A DNA stretch of 64,000 nt from positions 83,831 to 147,830 of the forward strand of contig JADNRX010000113.1 of assembly GCA_015501595.1 (NCBI GenBank). The letters are read 5' to 3'. This DNA comes from Hymenopellis radicata. Its lineage: Eukaryota > Basidiomycota > Agaricomycetes > Agaricales > Physalacriaceae. The position numbers were made by a program, and so were the translations under genes. The notes under the pieces are model-generated. The model was not told the DNA's origin, ran no database searches, and saw nothing but the letters and a program-made list of their open reading frames with translations. Position 1 is the first letter of the stretch. Each line of letters begins with the position of its first letter. Shown here piece by piece: positions 1-11,278 of this stretch.

Positions 1-1093
1 GTGCAGAAGAATTGTTGGCGGGAGGAACTGGTCCATCATGCCCCAATGCGAAATTGTGTACTAAAATAGGAATTAAGATATAGTCGTCAATGAGTGCAAG
101 ATTTCCAGAGAATAAATGAAGGAGACACGTCAGAAGCGCGTCGAAAACGAAGGATGACAGGCGGTGAATTGCTTGTTTGGCGAGCTCGCCATCAACGATG
201 CCGACACGCTGCCGTGACGAATATGCCAGCCGTCCTGGCGTTTGATCTTCCCACTGTTGCTCTCTTCTCATTGGTCCGTGAATTTCCTTTTATATTCTTC
301 ACTCATATTTTCGATTTTTCATTTCACTCACGTATTTAGCTCAAACGCCATCGACGGCTGGTTTAGGAGCCTGGGGCATCCGACTATTCTGAGATAGGCA
401 GTTTGGCTTTGTTTGGCTAGGGTATTACGCCTAGTCCTCCGTACGCCTACTTCCTATAATTTAACGACACCTTCCACAGCTCATTATGGCCTCTCGGAAG
501 TGACGGAAATTTATTTTTGAGGTCACTTATGAAGAATGTCAAAGGGATATTGAAATTGAGAACATGAGAGCACCTATTTTCATTAAGATTTTGCGAAGCT
601 AGACCAGCAGTGACTATTCCCTTTGACATATTGCTCGAAAGTGCCTCAAGATCAATGCCTCAACTTTTTGTGGTTCTACGATAATGTGTCGCCGCGTCGT
701 TGACGCTGCGCTGTATTAGCCCCTAACTGTGCGGATGTCAGTGCGCTGCCTGCTTTAGGCAATTCGCGTATCGCGCTCAGGAGTAAACGTCCCGGGTATC
801 GTGGACAGCACTCTGCCAGACGTCACGGTAGCGGTGGGGCTGCAGAATTATTGCAGTTTCAAGTCCAAGGCTCATTCCTAGTGGTATTTTACTATAATTT
901 TAGAGCCTGTCAGTGACTGTCACCCCAGCTTACCGTAAAACAGCGATGAAAAATGATGAAAGGGATGAGAGCGCGGGATAAATTTATTGTGAGATGTTTT
1001 CTAATACATTGACAACCCTTCCACGCTGCAGAGTCATTGACATGCATGACGGAAGTGTTGAAAACAGCGATGTTGAAAGTAGGAGCACCGATG
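1..1093. other. no recognisable gene
   Basis: I see only short unrelated open frames here, none with a recognisable motif, splice pattern or repeat structure. Moderate GC, no obvious tandem repeats. Treated as intergenic or decayed sequence. Confidence 0.5.
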
Positions 1094-1119
1094 AGCCGGT
1101 TACTTTTAAGTAACCGGCT
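1094..1119. repeat. perfect 12-bp hairpin
   Basis: AGCCGGTTACTT and its exact reverse complement are separated by only TT. It lies 7 bp outside the left end of the MITE-like element at 1127. Could be a remnant terminus of another small element. Confidence 0.7.
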
Positions 1120-1126
1120 ATCGGCC

Positions 1127-1446
1127 TGACACCGGCGGCAAAACCCAGCGTGGTTGAAACGCAACCACGTCCGTCGTGGTTGCACCGTGGTACGTACCGT
1201 GGTTGCAAACATGCTTATCGGTCGTGTCTCACCACTTGCCGCCTCGGCCAACAGCGGCTTTCCAGCAGATGTGCTCCGTCTCCCAGTGTGTGCCGTCAGC
1301 GGCACCGCCGCGACAGTACCATCTATGATGATCTCAGCAGTGCGGCATGAAGCCGCGAGCATCATCACAAAACGTTTGCAACCACGGTAACAACCACGAT
1401 GGACGTGGTTGAAAAGTAACCACGGTGGGTTTTGCCGGCGGTGTGA
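1127..1446. mobile_element. MITE-like element with long terminal inverted repeats
   Basis: The first ~84 bp (1127-1210) and the last ~73 bp (1374-1446) are imperfect inverted copies: both arms carry CGGCAAAACCCA, an accACGTCC-type motif and GTGGTTGCAAAC. The ~160-bp centre has no coding potential. No convincing target-site duplication was found next to the arms, so the superfamily is undetermined. Short open frames crossing it are shadows. Confidence 0.6.
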
Positions 1447-1465
1447 CCATCACGGAGGTCTCCAC

Positions 1466-1541
1466 GTTCCCTATTTGTACTCGGTGGGATCGGCCCGATT
1501 AAGAGGGTGATGAGCGGGCGATGAGTTCACCACATCTCAGT
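1466..1541 (+). repeat. dispersed repeat R1, copy a (partial)
   Basis: Shares TTTGTACTCGGTGGGATCGG and the GAGCGGGCGATGAG motif with copies at 11016, 34379 and 55513. This 76-bp copy is truncated on its left side. It shares about 20 bp beyond the repeat end (CACCACATCTCAGTC) only with copy b, so a and b probably derive from one insertion that was later duplicated. Confidence 0.65.
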
Positions 1542-1791
1542 CCTAGTGCTCAGCTGCGAAAGCTTGGGATTCAGATGGTTACTCACCAGGGCAACCAATT
1601 CTCGGACTAGGCTTGGACGGTTACTGTAAGGGCCATGAGAGCATTGCGCAGACGGTAACGTAATAGCCCGCCTGGGCCGCCCCGACGTCGCCTAGCTTCG
1701 AAATTAGTTCATACTTGGCTATAAGTCATCCTTTGATATCCATCCACCTCCTCCTACCCTTAGCATTGACAAATTTAGGGTATTCGACTGT

Positions 1792-3882
1792 CTAGTAACC
1801 TGATTCAGCGCCCATTCTAGCACGCTTTGGGTTCCCATCAAAAGTTCTCTCCTTCGAATGCTGACCCGGGGTGGGGCTTCCTTGTGCGCGCAGTCCCGAG
1901 TCTGAATCCCGCCGCCACGCAGAGCCTCCGAGTGGACTATGACTCCTCTTTCTACTGCTATTATGCCTTGCACCCCCCCAACCACCATCCCTTTCAAGCG
2001 CACGATTTCGGGCCCAGGTAGAATCATCCACAGGCTCTCGCTTCACTGACCTATAAGAGCTTAGAGAGCTGGACAGAGAGCCGTGGTGTCCAAAGGGCCC
2101 TGATTCAGACAGATGATTGATCGGTCGCTTACTATTAGCTTTTCGCATCGGCGACTGCACAGGAAGAGGCGAAAGGACAGGCTTCCCTGGGACGACATGT
2201 ATCGACATAGGGGTGCTGGCAGACTGGGCTGTCTTGCCTGGTCGAACGTTGTGGAGCCTGGGGTCTCGCGAATAGTGGCGCGGTTGCGCGCGCGTCGGCA
2301 AACGCGGCGGAATCAACCCAAGCCCTAAATCTGCATCAGACTCGGAGCCTCCTGCATGCACTTGGTGCGTGAAGTGAGGCGATGTGACGTGAACGGAACT
2401 AGGCGGTATTTTTGACCGCAACCTCGGATCTCCGGACTTCAGCGGAGGTGGTACGGGTACAGACGAAGGAAGTGCAATGGGTGCGGAGGACGCGGGGAAA
2501 TGGTTTCTGTGTGATACGGAAATCTTGCAAAGTTCAGGATGCGGTTTTGGTGCGAGAATGGGGGAGAAAGTTTTCCCGGCGTCTCCTCTATCGGTCGCCT
2601 TTGCAATGTAGACTGTGGACGAGGCACCCGCAATCCGTTCCTGGAAGCCCATTCGTTAGAAAGTTATACCAAAAGAGCGGACCATTGACGGACATTGTGC
2701 TTGGTATGCTGATTCCGGTCGGCCATGGCCAGCTCCTTCTCGAGACAAATTATAGTTTCCTTCGATTTCGCCTGCTGATCCTGATGGCTAGCTCTTAGAG
2801 CGTCCTTTGAGGATTGACAGTCCTCGTGCAATACCTCAAGTCTTTCGTGGCTCCTTTGGAGTTCGTTACGGGCTGCTAGGAGCTCTCTGTAAGCAAGCTC
2901 GAGTGCGTCCCTATCTCTGTTATCGTCTCTTGTAGAGGCCTAGAGCACAGAAACATGTTTAAGCGACATTTATACCAGAGAATGACGCAAATTCATAGAC
3001 CTTTAAGGACAATAACAAAGCCGGAGTCGTCTTGACCTCTTCTTGCAGAATAGCGTGCTCCCTAGTAACGCTGTCGTTCGCCTTACTACGATTTTCTGGC
3101 GAGCTTTGGATTACTAGGTGCTGTAGAATTCGAAGAGTTGATATTAATGATTTGTTAGACATAGAAAAGGCATTAACCAACCCGGAGCCTCGCGAGTTCT
3201 GCCTCTCGCTCAATCAACTGCTCCCGAAGAGCGGATACCTCGGGGCTCGAGCACGTTTTCCATTTCTTTGGAAGCCAGTCAGCCTGAGTAAAGATATGAA
3301 GGACGTTGAGCAAGGCGCACCGTTGTTTCGGCTTTAGCTAACCGCTCATTGGCCACTGCCTGGCGCAGTCTGGCGAGCTCTTGCTCTCGGTTCTAAAATT
3401 GTATGACATGAACGATCGTCGCATGCAGGACGGACTGACACACCCGAGTGACCGCTTTAAGAGCGGTACTACAGTCCAAGAGCTCCCACTGCAAGCGGTC
3501 CATCTCTAGCTCACATTCAAGAGCCCTGAGCTAATCATGAGAGAGTGTCAGACTCGTCCGTCATACATCTGGTGATCCATACCTCTTGCTCTTCCAAAGC
3601 TTCTTTACTGTCCTCATGCGCCAGCTCCAACCTCTGTTGAAGGCCTTCTATAGTCGCTACCTCGTCGGCTACTCTTTCCTCCACGCTGCCTAAGTACCGT
3701 GCGACCTGGAGAGCGTCCGTTGCATCTTCAAGTTTACCCTCAAGATCCTTTTTAACGCGTCGGAGAAGGATAAGCTCTCCCTGTGCTTCCTGACTTTGCC
3801 CAAGCATTCGTAGCTTTGACGGGCACTCTTCGCCATGAGAGGACTTGCTGAGCCCATCGCTGTGCGGATATTCAGCCTGCAT
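1792..3882 (-). CDS. coiled-coil protein with Pro/Ser-rich basic tail, hypothetical
   Basis: Multi-exon gene model read on the minus strand. The upstream exons (3882-2740) encode long charged heptad-like helices such as LREQLIEREAELARLR and ELAYRELLAARNELQRSHE, with no globular motif. The last long exon (about 2650-1792) is rich in Pro, Ser and basic residues, carries DPRLR and DPRLH motifs, and ends in a KRAR-containing tail before a TAG stop. A plausible intron lies at about 3121-3180 (it contains CTAAC). A 29-nt gap with splice-like ends near 2640-2668 is unusually short, so the exon joints are uncertain. Composition suggests a cytoskeletal or nuclear scaffold-type protein, but no family is recognised. 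The start is not fixed: 3882 is the first Met of the upstream open frame. Function unknown; could be partly decayed. Confidence 0.45.
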
Positions 3883-4354
3883 CTAGTGAATGCCATAAGA
3901 CGAGTGGCTTCAAAGGTGCCGACAAACTACGCACCATCGCCGTCAAAGGACGAGGCAACTGAACGGCAGTGGCAAGTAGTCGCTCTGAAGATAACCGTAA
4001 AGACTTGTCTTTGTCAAGACGACCCTTTGATCGCCTCTTTCATTGAACGTGAAGTGTGTCGCCATTGTTAATATAAAGGAAGGCGTGATCGGATAAAGTT
4101 CAAAGAACTGACAGGTTTCTCGTGTAGGCAGGGTGAATAAAGAATGCACCACCAATCACACAAGTTCCGAGTAGAGCGGTTATCTGATGGATGAGATGTG
4201 GTGACCAAACAGGCTCCGTGGAAGTCCTCAAGAGTCGAAATTCGCAAATTGGCGGCAGAATAACCAGGGTTTGAGGTTTGAGGTCTGAATAGGCTTCAGG
4301 GGGTAAGTCCATGACTGAGGCACATATGAGCAGCGATGTAGTTGAAGCAGCAAG
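3883..4354. other. intergenic, nothing recognised
   Basis: About 470 bp between the coiled-coil gene and the duplicated segment. Only short overlapping open frames on both strands, without motifs. Confidence 0.4.
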
Positions 4355-5648
4355 CTTGCCTAAGATTCAGAGAAAAGACAGCTTGATATGGTGTCGATGT
4401 CGAGCGGGCCGTGGAACACTTGCAGCAGCTGCACAGCTGCATGCAGGAAGTTGAACGGGCCCATATATATGCAGGGTCTGCTCCAGCAAGGCTCGGCCTT
4501 TGCAGCTACAGCTCCGTGCCCGTTTGTTCGACAATCTACTGAAAGAGCCTCCGGGTTCATCATCGGATTTCGCTCGCCGCTGGCCGCTGCCTCGTCCCGA
4601 ATCCCACGCTGGATATTGTCAAGGATGCTGGTGGAAGGTGAAGTGAAGGCTGAGTGAAGTGCAAAGCAAAGCGATGGAGACCTCGGCGCGTACCATTCAA
4701 CGTTCCGTGTCCGCCTAAGCTGTTGGGAGCTCTCATCATAAGGGAAGATAGTGTCATGAAAACACACCGCCAGTCATACTCCGCTTTGCGCAGACAGGCG
4801 GGGCTTGGGTCGCCAAAATTTGTTGACCATGCGCGAATCTGCGCTTCAATCCCTCGGGCCAGTTTGTCTCTCTGTCAACCGCGGGCTGGTTCAGCGCCCG
4901 ACTCGTCCGACAATGGCAGCGATGACGTTACGCCTATGGAACGACTGGAGTACGGATTCCCGCTAAGCACTCTCTGGCATTATGCATTACAAGCGACTCA
5001 CATGGTTATGCGTACCCACTATGGACATAGTCCGGTGCAAGATCCTACATGTCTCCAAGCCCACAAGGACTGGCTTAACCGAACCTGGGATGCCAGCAAG
5101 CCGAACTACGCAGCCTCAAAGTCACCCATCCGACATTCGCAGATTGCTCGAATACTATATATTATTAGTCAGTTACGATGCTCAAAGTAAAAGATTGTTC
5201 TCACTTCGTTGTAGGATTCGAAAAAAGAAGCGAACATGGAATACTTTGCGACAGTGGGAACCAACGCTTGATGAATTAAAATCTCTCGTCACGGATATTG
5301 CTGGATACGATGCTGCAGATCAGGCCAAGAAAAGGAAAGATGACTGGGCTGCTCACGACGCATTCTTCATTCGTGATGCATTGCTATTCTGCGATTTTGA
5401 AGATGCAGTAGCTCACGCTGACGCCGGATGCGTCCTGAGGGTGATGAAGTTCTGATGCCTTGGATTCCGTGGCGCAGGGCGACATAATTACGCCAGAGAG
5501 TGCGCAGAAGTCTTGCTACAGTGGAAGTACGAGACCACAGCGGAGCTTCGCAAGATTTTAGAACGAAGCTGGTTTAAATTTTTCAACCGATGATTGGCGG
5601 GGGCGATGGATAGCATGTGATCTCTACATGGAACAGCTGAACTTTTAG
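4355..5648 (+). repeat. segmental duplication, copy 1 (inverted relative to copy 2 at about 55.7-56.98 kb)
   Basis: This block reappears in opposite orientation about 51 kb away, with only scattered substitutions and small indels. It includes the DUF6589 coding sequence and about 300 bp of its 5' side. The shared 5' part gives open frames on both strands in both copies; I regard the antisense frame (4360-4767, minus) as non-coding. In copy 2 the same boundary abuts the PDR transporter fragment. Confidence 0.8.
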
Positions 5649-6670
5649 CCTGGGTACCTGCTCTAGTAGGAGGGAAGACAATCGTTCCGTCATACAGATA
5701 GGAAAGACAGCCACCATAAGAGTATTCTTTGGGAATTGTTGGAGGTCGAAAGGGCAAGGCTCTGAGTCAGGGAGCTTGGATAGCAGCTCCAGGACCTTCA
5801 TAAATCCATACATGTAGCTCGTCTTGCCGCCGCCAGTGCGCAATGCGGAGAGAACATGTGTTCCGGCCAATCCTTTGCATAATCCTTCGATGATATAGTC
5901 GTGGAATGGGTGGGGTATGGCGGACCGGAGAAGATTCGAAACATATTCTGCACTTCCGGGCTGACGATGCTCATTTTTGAGGCGGCGACCATCACTGGTG
6001 ACGTTGACGAGGCTGCGTCAACGAAGTTGATCAACAAGACGCGACCGCGCGGCGCTCAGGTGTTCAGGCACTTTTCGGCCCACACTCGGCTCACACGTCG
6101 GACTTCCAATAATCTGATGAAGGATCCAGTCTATGAACTTTTGGATAAAGGTCAGTATGAGTAGCGCTGCAGTGCTGGTTACTTATCGCTTCGTAGCACG
6201 TCCTCATTGCCCATGGAAACAGAGTTACAATTGAGTATATTCAAAAGCGTGGCTCCGCTTGCGTGGAAGCCTTTCGAGAGGTCACCCATCTTGTCTTCGG
6301 TGATTCTGACCGCGCGCGACGGTCCAAAGAGGTTGGCTGCCAGACTGATATCGAGGCACTGGTCAATCAGCTCTTGAACAAGAAGGTCCGTGTCCCCACC
6401 AAAGGAGCCACGCACTGTAGGTCCTGCCCCAAAAAGTCAAGAAGGACGCCGCGGGCAATTCCGTTATTCCCAAGAAAGCTGCTGAGAAGAAATCCGCTAT
6501 GGGCGATGTCCAGGAATTGGGGGCCGGGGTCTGGCAGGCTGGAAAGTTCACCGAGTTTCTTGCCCAGACAACATACGATCTCGCTTGGAAGTCCTCCACC
6601 AAAAGAATCAAGATCCGGTCAGAAGGCACATGAGACTTTTGGTGTCCTTGTTGGACAAAAATGAATCCAG
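4654..6670 (+). pseudogene. DUF6589-like gene, disrupted
   Basis: The translation carries hallmarks I associate with DUF6589, a large domain of unknown function common and often repeated in agaricomycetes: LWHYALQATHMVMRTHYG, FFIRDALLFCDFEDAV, GFRGAGRHNYARECAEV, DLYMEQLNF and, after an interruption, VEAFREVTHLVFGDSDRARR. The 5' part (4654-5190) continues after an intron near 5160-5210. Lesions: tryptophan codons replaced by stops at 5453-5455 (TGA), 5591-5593 (TGA) and 5646-5648 (TAG); a frame change near 5600; and about 570 bp of foreign helicase sequence between 5650 and 6220, after which the domain resumes at VTIEYIQKRGSACVEAFRE. The last part also changes frame around 6420 and 6560. Not functional as it stands. 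Compare copy 2 at 55730-56679, which has different lesions. Confidence 0.75.
5650..6220 (-). pseudogene. helicase (DEAD/RecQ-like) N-terminal fragment inserted in the DUF6589 gene
   Basis: Minus-strand translation gives HDYIIEGLCKGLAGTHVLSA followed by a Walker A-type loop TGGGKTSYMYGF and a hydrophobic strand NTLMVAVFP, the order expected around motif I and Ia of superfamily 2 helicases. Only this ATP-binding portion is present; DEAD/DEAH, motif III and motif VI are absent. It lies antisense inside the DUF6589 relic, whose own reading resumes at about 6225. It is therefore an inserted fragment, not a gene. The edges are approximate. Exact helicase subfamily not determined. Confidence 0.55.
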
Positions 6671-8440
6671 AATATCATATGGAAGACTCACATTCGAGGG
6701 CAATGTCGTCCAACTTTCACTTTCGTATCAGCAGACGAAGGTTGAGTTTCGTTTGCGGAGTGATCGGCCCGAGCACCAGCCGATCACGTTACTTAGGGGC
6801 TAGCGCGCCGACGCTTGCCTAATTCAGACGCCACCGCCAAGACTCCATTCAGTCAGCGGGTTGCACTGTTCAAGTCTTTGTTTTTCAAGTATGTATGTCT
6901 ACTCAAGCAGTTTGAACTTACTGCTTACTCTAGCGCCCATCGGAGACAGGCCCGGGAAGTGGCGCACCCAAGATGTTCCAGCCTCCGAACAGAACTGCAT
7001 CTGCATTACCACCTCTGGATTGATATGCCATCCAGTGTGTGAAGGGCATTGTTCTATGCTCTGACGTGCTCAGAAGTCAGACTGCACTGCTCATGAAGGC
7101 CCAACAGAGACCGAACTTGTTCAATTCGGGTGTGTCCGAGTCCTCCTGTTACACTGATTTCTCTACCGTCTAATGACGTACTCTCCCTGAATAGTGGCGT
7201 GTACTGGGCTGTAAGAAGGACCGACACATGACCTGCCTCAGGATAACTACAGTCATAGACGTTCTCAGTAGCGGCGGCGGCGATTAAGTAGAGCAATGAT
7301 TGGGTGCAGTGATCAACTGAGGTGTCAAGGTGCAGGCAGGGTCCACGGAGTTTGGGTACCAACCTGGCTGACGGAACATTTCTTGTCCTGCTCAACCAAA
7401 CTATGATTATAAGGTAGAGTGTACACTGTGTGCGAGCGTTTAGTCGGCGAAGATCAAGTCGCGATGATGTGACAGATGGCGCGTCACAAAGGCGCACACG
7501 TCACGGGTCCCGCCACCCGTCCAACGAAAGTGCGTACTCAATATGAATCACAGCGAGCCATAGGGTATACGAAAGAATGAAAACAAGAGATTGTAGCATT
7601 GAGAACAAGATTACGGTGTGATCGCTGCCGAGATCAACTCTAAAAGCTCCGAAACTCTGAATCGAAAACGAAAATCCGGTTCTGAAAGCGGGATTTAATT
7701 TTGTCCTATATGGACACCCATATGAGACAACCAATCTCAACCAATCATCAAATTAAATGTAAGATACTTACCTTTCGGTTTGAGATTGATGAAGTGTTCC
7801 AATGGTTTTCGAGAGATTCTCGCGTTTCTTCATATCCGCTTTGGTCTCTCCATTATCATCTTTCTTCTTCCCTCTCTTGGCGGCAGCAACCGTGGGCACG
7901 GTAAGTGGCTCCTTGGGACGAAAGCCCAAGATGGGACAAGGAAGATGCATGTACCAAGAGACAACGCCGCGGGTTCCAAAGAGGCATCTGCACGGTGCCG
8001 GACCGATGTATTCGTCCCTGTCTCAGGTATAAGTAAGAAGGATCGCGAACTGAGTTAATATCACCAATTTGGCGACCATCTCTGATCAAACAGGGCAACC
8101 GTGTCTTGTCGACATACCTTCACTGGTACCTGAGCACGTAGCTTTCCCCAATGGTGCCCATAGTAAGACCGTCAAGCCCAACACCGCCGAACGTTGATTA
8201 TTTTACATCTCGAGAGATAGAATCAGTTAACTCGTAGAAATACGTGTGTGGTACGCCTACGCGACACTGTGAGAATGCTCAGCGACACCGAAGGCAAGAA
8301 ACAAACCTCACACAATGTATCCCACAATCTCTTCTTTCAAACTCGTCAGACATCGTCCCATCTGCTGCGTCTCCCATACACCTCTGAGGAGGAGGTCGAC
8401 ATGCGCCAAATGTTGTACAGGTCGTCCTCAGATGACGAGA
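6671..8440. other. gene-poor stretch
   Basis: Short open frames on both strands, none with a recognisable domain or believable exon chain. Nothing supported. Confidence 0.45.
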
Positions 8441-8950
8441 CTTGAAGAAAAAAAAATTGTCCTCATTCATGCTCGCTGGTGCTCGGTTCGTTGCACTTGA
8501 ATTTGTCGAGCTTGAAGAGACGTCGTCGTTGTGCGCAGGTTATCGTGATAAAAAGGTCATCCGCGGTTTGTTTATCATCGTCCTTGATCCGTCGCGCTTG
8601 AAGAGAGGTTATTTGTCGTGCATAAGTTATCCTCGTGGTCGTCACAGGTAATCGTGTTTGAGGGAGGTCATGGTCCTGTTGCTTCTAGAGGGTCGGGGGT
8701 TGTCGTCGTGCTCAGTGCATCGTCGTTCTCGAAGGGATTCGTAGTCGCGCTCAGTTCATCGAACTGAGGGTTGTCGTGTCCACGCTCGGTGTTCCTGCGC
8801 TTGGATCAGCATCCTCGGGGTCTTAAACTTTGCAAGTCGGGGAGGTTGTCGTCGTGCTCGGATGGGAGATTGTTATCGTGCTCAGGTCATCGTCGTTCTT
8901 GAGCGACGTTGTAGTCGCGCTCGGTTCATCACACTCGAGGGTCCTTTTGA
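8441..8950. repeat. degenerate GTCGTGCTC/TCATCGTCG-rich repeat region
   Basis: The phrases GTCGTCGTGCTC, GGTTCATCG and TCGTCGTTCT recur irregularly every 30-60 bp, with variants such as GTAGTCGCGCTCGGTTCATC near 8740 and 8910. It looks like an old, diverged tandem repeat. Open frames through it are low in complexity and not believed. Confidence 0.4.
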
Positions 8951-9675
8951 GTAGGACAGAGCAGGACTTGGTGTGTTGCGGTGATGGGCAGAGACAAGTG
9001 CGAACTTGCCTGTTTGGGACATGGATGGTTCAACTTCTCATGAAACAACCGACCTGTCGGGCTTACCATCAAAGAATGACATTTTCGGAGACAAGATTGG
9101 GTCGGGCAGAATGCAAGACCAAGCTGAGCTTGGGATTTATTTCTAACAGGTGGTGATCACTACTTGGGCGGAGTAACCCTACTATACTTGGGCGGCGCTC
9201 GTGTCGAACCCAAGCTGAGCTTGATCGGCTCATCGAGCGCACCACAATCGAGTGAGAGCTAGGCGGCGCTCATTTGAACGTCTGGCTGTGGAGGCGTGGA
9301 AAAACGCTGGACGATCAGATTATGTCAGCTCCTCCCGCCATGAAGTCGGATTCAAGTCGTCGTCCTTCGAGGGGACGATAACTACTTTCCTATTATGAAG
9401 ACTGTTCTTATGTCTTGCACCTCCCCTCCCCGCCCTCACCCACAACCACTATCCCTTTCAAAGTCTGGCTAAATATGGTGAAAGCGGGAATGGGCTGTTG
9501 ATCCCTTACTTGGTCGAGGAAGCGGACCTCCCTTGTGTTAGACGTTGGAACGAACTCTTTGTCTCCTTCAGGACACAATGGGGTCACAACTATAAAATGC
9601 TCTAATCTCTAGCGGTTTCTCTTGTTTGCTTGTTCTCCAGTCGTCTCTCTCGCCTCTTTCTCTTCATCGTCGCTA
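8951..9675. other. no recognisable gene
   Basis: Some short motif reiteration (CTTGGGCGG-type words around 9160-9290), but no coding evidence. The last 150 bp are probably the promoter and leader of the HNH-type gene that follows. Confidence 0.4.
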
Positions 9676-10903
9676 ATGTCGGACTTCGACGAATACACCA
9701 ATTCCTCCAAACGCTCTAGGTATATCACGTGGACTGCAGGGCCTCCTGCAACTCCGTCACCCCCGCCCAGCCCGAGGGAGCTCATACCTGCGTACACCAG
9801 GGCATCCACTGGCCGACCACAAAAGCTCCAAAGGCAACCTACGGTTGAGAAAAACATCCAACCGATGAAAAAGATTTCATCAGCAGCCCGCCAAAGAGCC
9901 GAAGCGGCATCTCCAATCGGGCGACGATGCCTAATAACACGCGTTCCCGCGGCCAGTGGTGCCAAAATACAGCTAATGCACGTTGTAAAACGTGCATCGG
10001 ATCTAGCTTCAGTACGTTCCACTCTTGTTTACCCTATTCACTGTCTAATCAAATATGCGGTAGATTCGGGCACTCGAACATCTGACAGGGCGTCCTAGAG
10101 ACTCTCTAACTGTCGATTCCCAATATAATCTCTTCTTCGGTATGCATGTGTCTTCCGAAAGGACCTCAATTAAACTTCGTAATAGGCCTCTTGAAACTCC
10201 ATAAGGCTTTTGATGCTAAGGCCGACAGTTGGGCGCTTTGTCCCGAGAACAAAATCCTGTGTCGGATCCTCAATCGGTATACTGAACTCCGAGACAAGGA
10301 GTATGACGCTGCTGCTTTAACCAAGCTCTGGGATGAGGAGGTGTGTACACACGATAATAGCTGAGGCGCCAGTATGCTGACCATTTGTAGGATTTGCGCG
10401 ATGGCGTTCTCCATACCTACACTATCATGCCGTTTGGCGCATTCCATCAGACAATCACACGGCAGCCTGTTGACCCCAACAACCCCACTATCGGCCCGAA
10501 AACGTTCAAGGCGCCATACGACGATCTCGTTGTTGAGTGCCATTTGTCCGTTGCGTTTGTCGTCTGGAACCTGATCCAGAAGGCCAGCAATCAGACCCTC
10601 TCACCGTTATGCACCGTAGCACAGCGGCAAAGGTTCAAGACGGTTAAATCCATATCCGTCATATGGATCAAAGCAATGGTACCGTTTACCTTACAGGATC
10701 CTGTGCCTCTTCTTGAGCAGCCTGCGCTCATAACTGGGACCGACAACGACGTACGCACCCTCAGGCCTCGCAAAACGGACGAGCCTATTGGGTGCACCAA
10801 GGCGAACGGCCGGTCTGCTAAGAAGCGGAAGTCTACAAGGGCCAGTGCATCTTCTGTGCCGAAGAAGCAAAGAACTCTTGACTCAGGCAAGGATCATGTT
10901 TGA
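9676..10903 (+). pseudogene. HNH-endonuclease-like domain protein, probably frameshifted
   Basis: Start ATG gives MSDFDEYTNSSKRSRYITW. A core CLITRVPAASGAKIQLMHVV, then YNLFFGMHVSSER, resembles the Cys/His and H-N-H layout of the HNH-nuclease-like proteins widespread in agaricomycetes. A clear intron (10012-10063, 52 nt) joins SDLA to IRALEHLTGRPRDSL. At about 10185 the frame slips by one base (the first frame reaches TAA, the second continues as KAFDAKADSWALCPENK). A second intron (about 10341-10390) precedes DLRDGVLHTYTIMPFGAFHQ. The C-terminus is basic (SAKKRKSTRAS, VPKKQR), like a nuclear-localisation tail. These proteins are thought to be mobile-element associated, but their role is unproven. 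The single frameshift is the main reason to call it a pseudogene; an unrecognised intron could rescue it. Confidence 0.5.
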
Positions 10904-11015
10904 TACGGAGACTAGTCACATTCCATTTCTTCATAATTTGTATCATATCCGCCCCCTTTATTCCTTGATATTTAGCTTGTACTTAGTAGGAGACTGCAAT
11001 ATTAACTAACTCGTA

Positions 11016-11264
11016 GACTGAGATGTGGTGAACTCATCGCCCTCTTAATCGGGCCGATCCCACTGAGTACAAACAGGGAACAACAGATCGACGAACGTAT
11101 TTCTCCTAATTCTACACTGCCTACAACTAGACTCTCCTCACTCGCACTCGCAGCCAAAAGTCTCTCAAAGCTGGCAGTGCGCCGGTTGACTTACCTGCCG
11201 GTCTCAGGGAGGCATCCTACCCAGTTGTCGCAGTAACACCGAGGACCCGCTCGTCGCCCGCTCA
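11016..11264 (-). repeat. dispersed repeat R1, copy b (about full length)
   Basis: A 249-bp copy, reverse complement of copy c at 34379. Both ends carry related CGCCCGCTCATCGCC-type words in direct orientation. No open frame. Candidate non-autonomous element; class unknown. Confidence 0.65.
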
Positions 11265-11278
11265 CCGGCTTTTCGCCC

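Noticed and set aside
910..1390. Overlapping open frames of 66-152 codons on both strands
   Set aside because: They run through the inverted repeats of the MITE and reflect its composition.
4360..4767. Conserved 135-codon antisense frame, also open at 56566-56973
   Set aside because: It persists only because the DNA is duplicated; it overlaps DUF6589 coding sequence on the opposite strand and shows no domain or codon pattern of its own.
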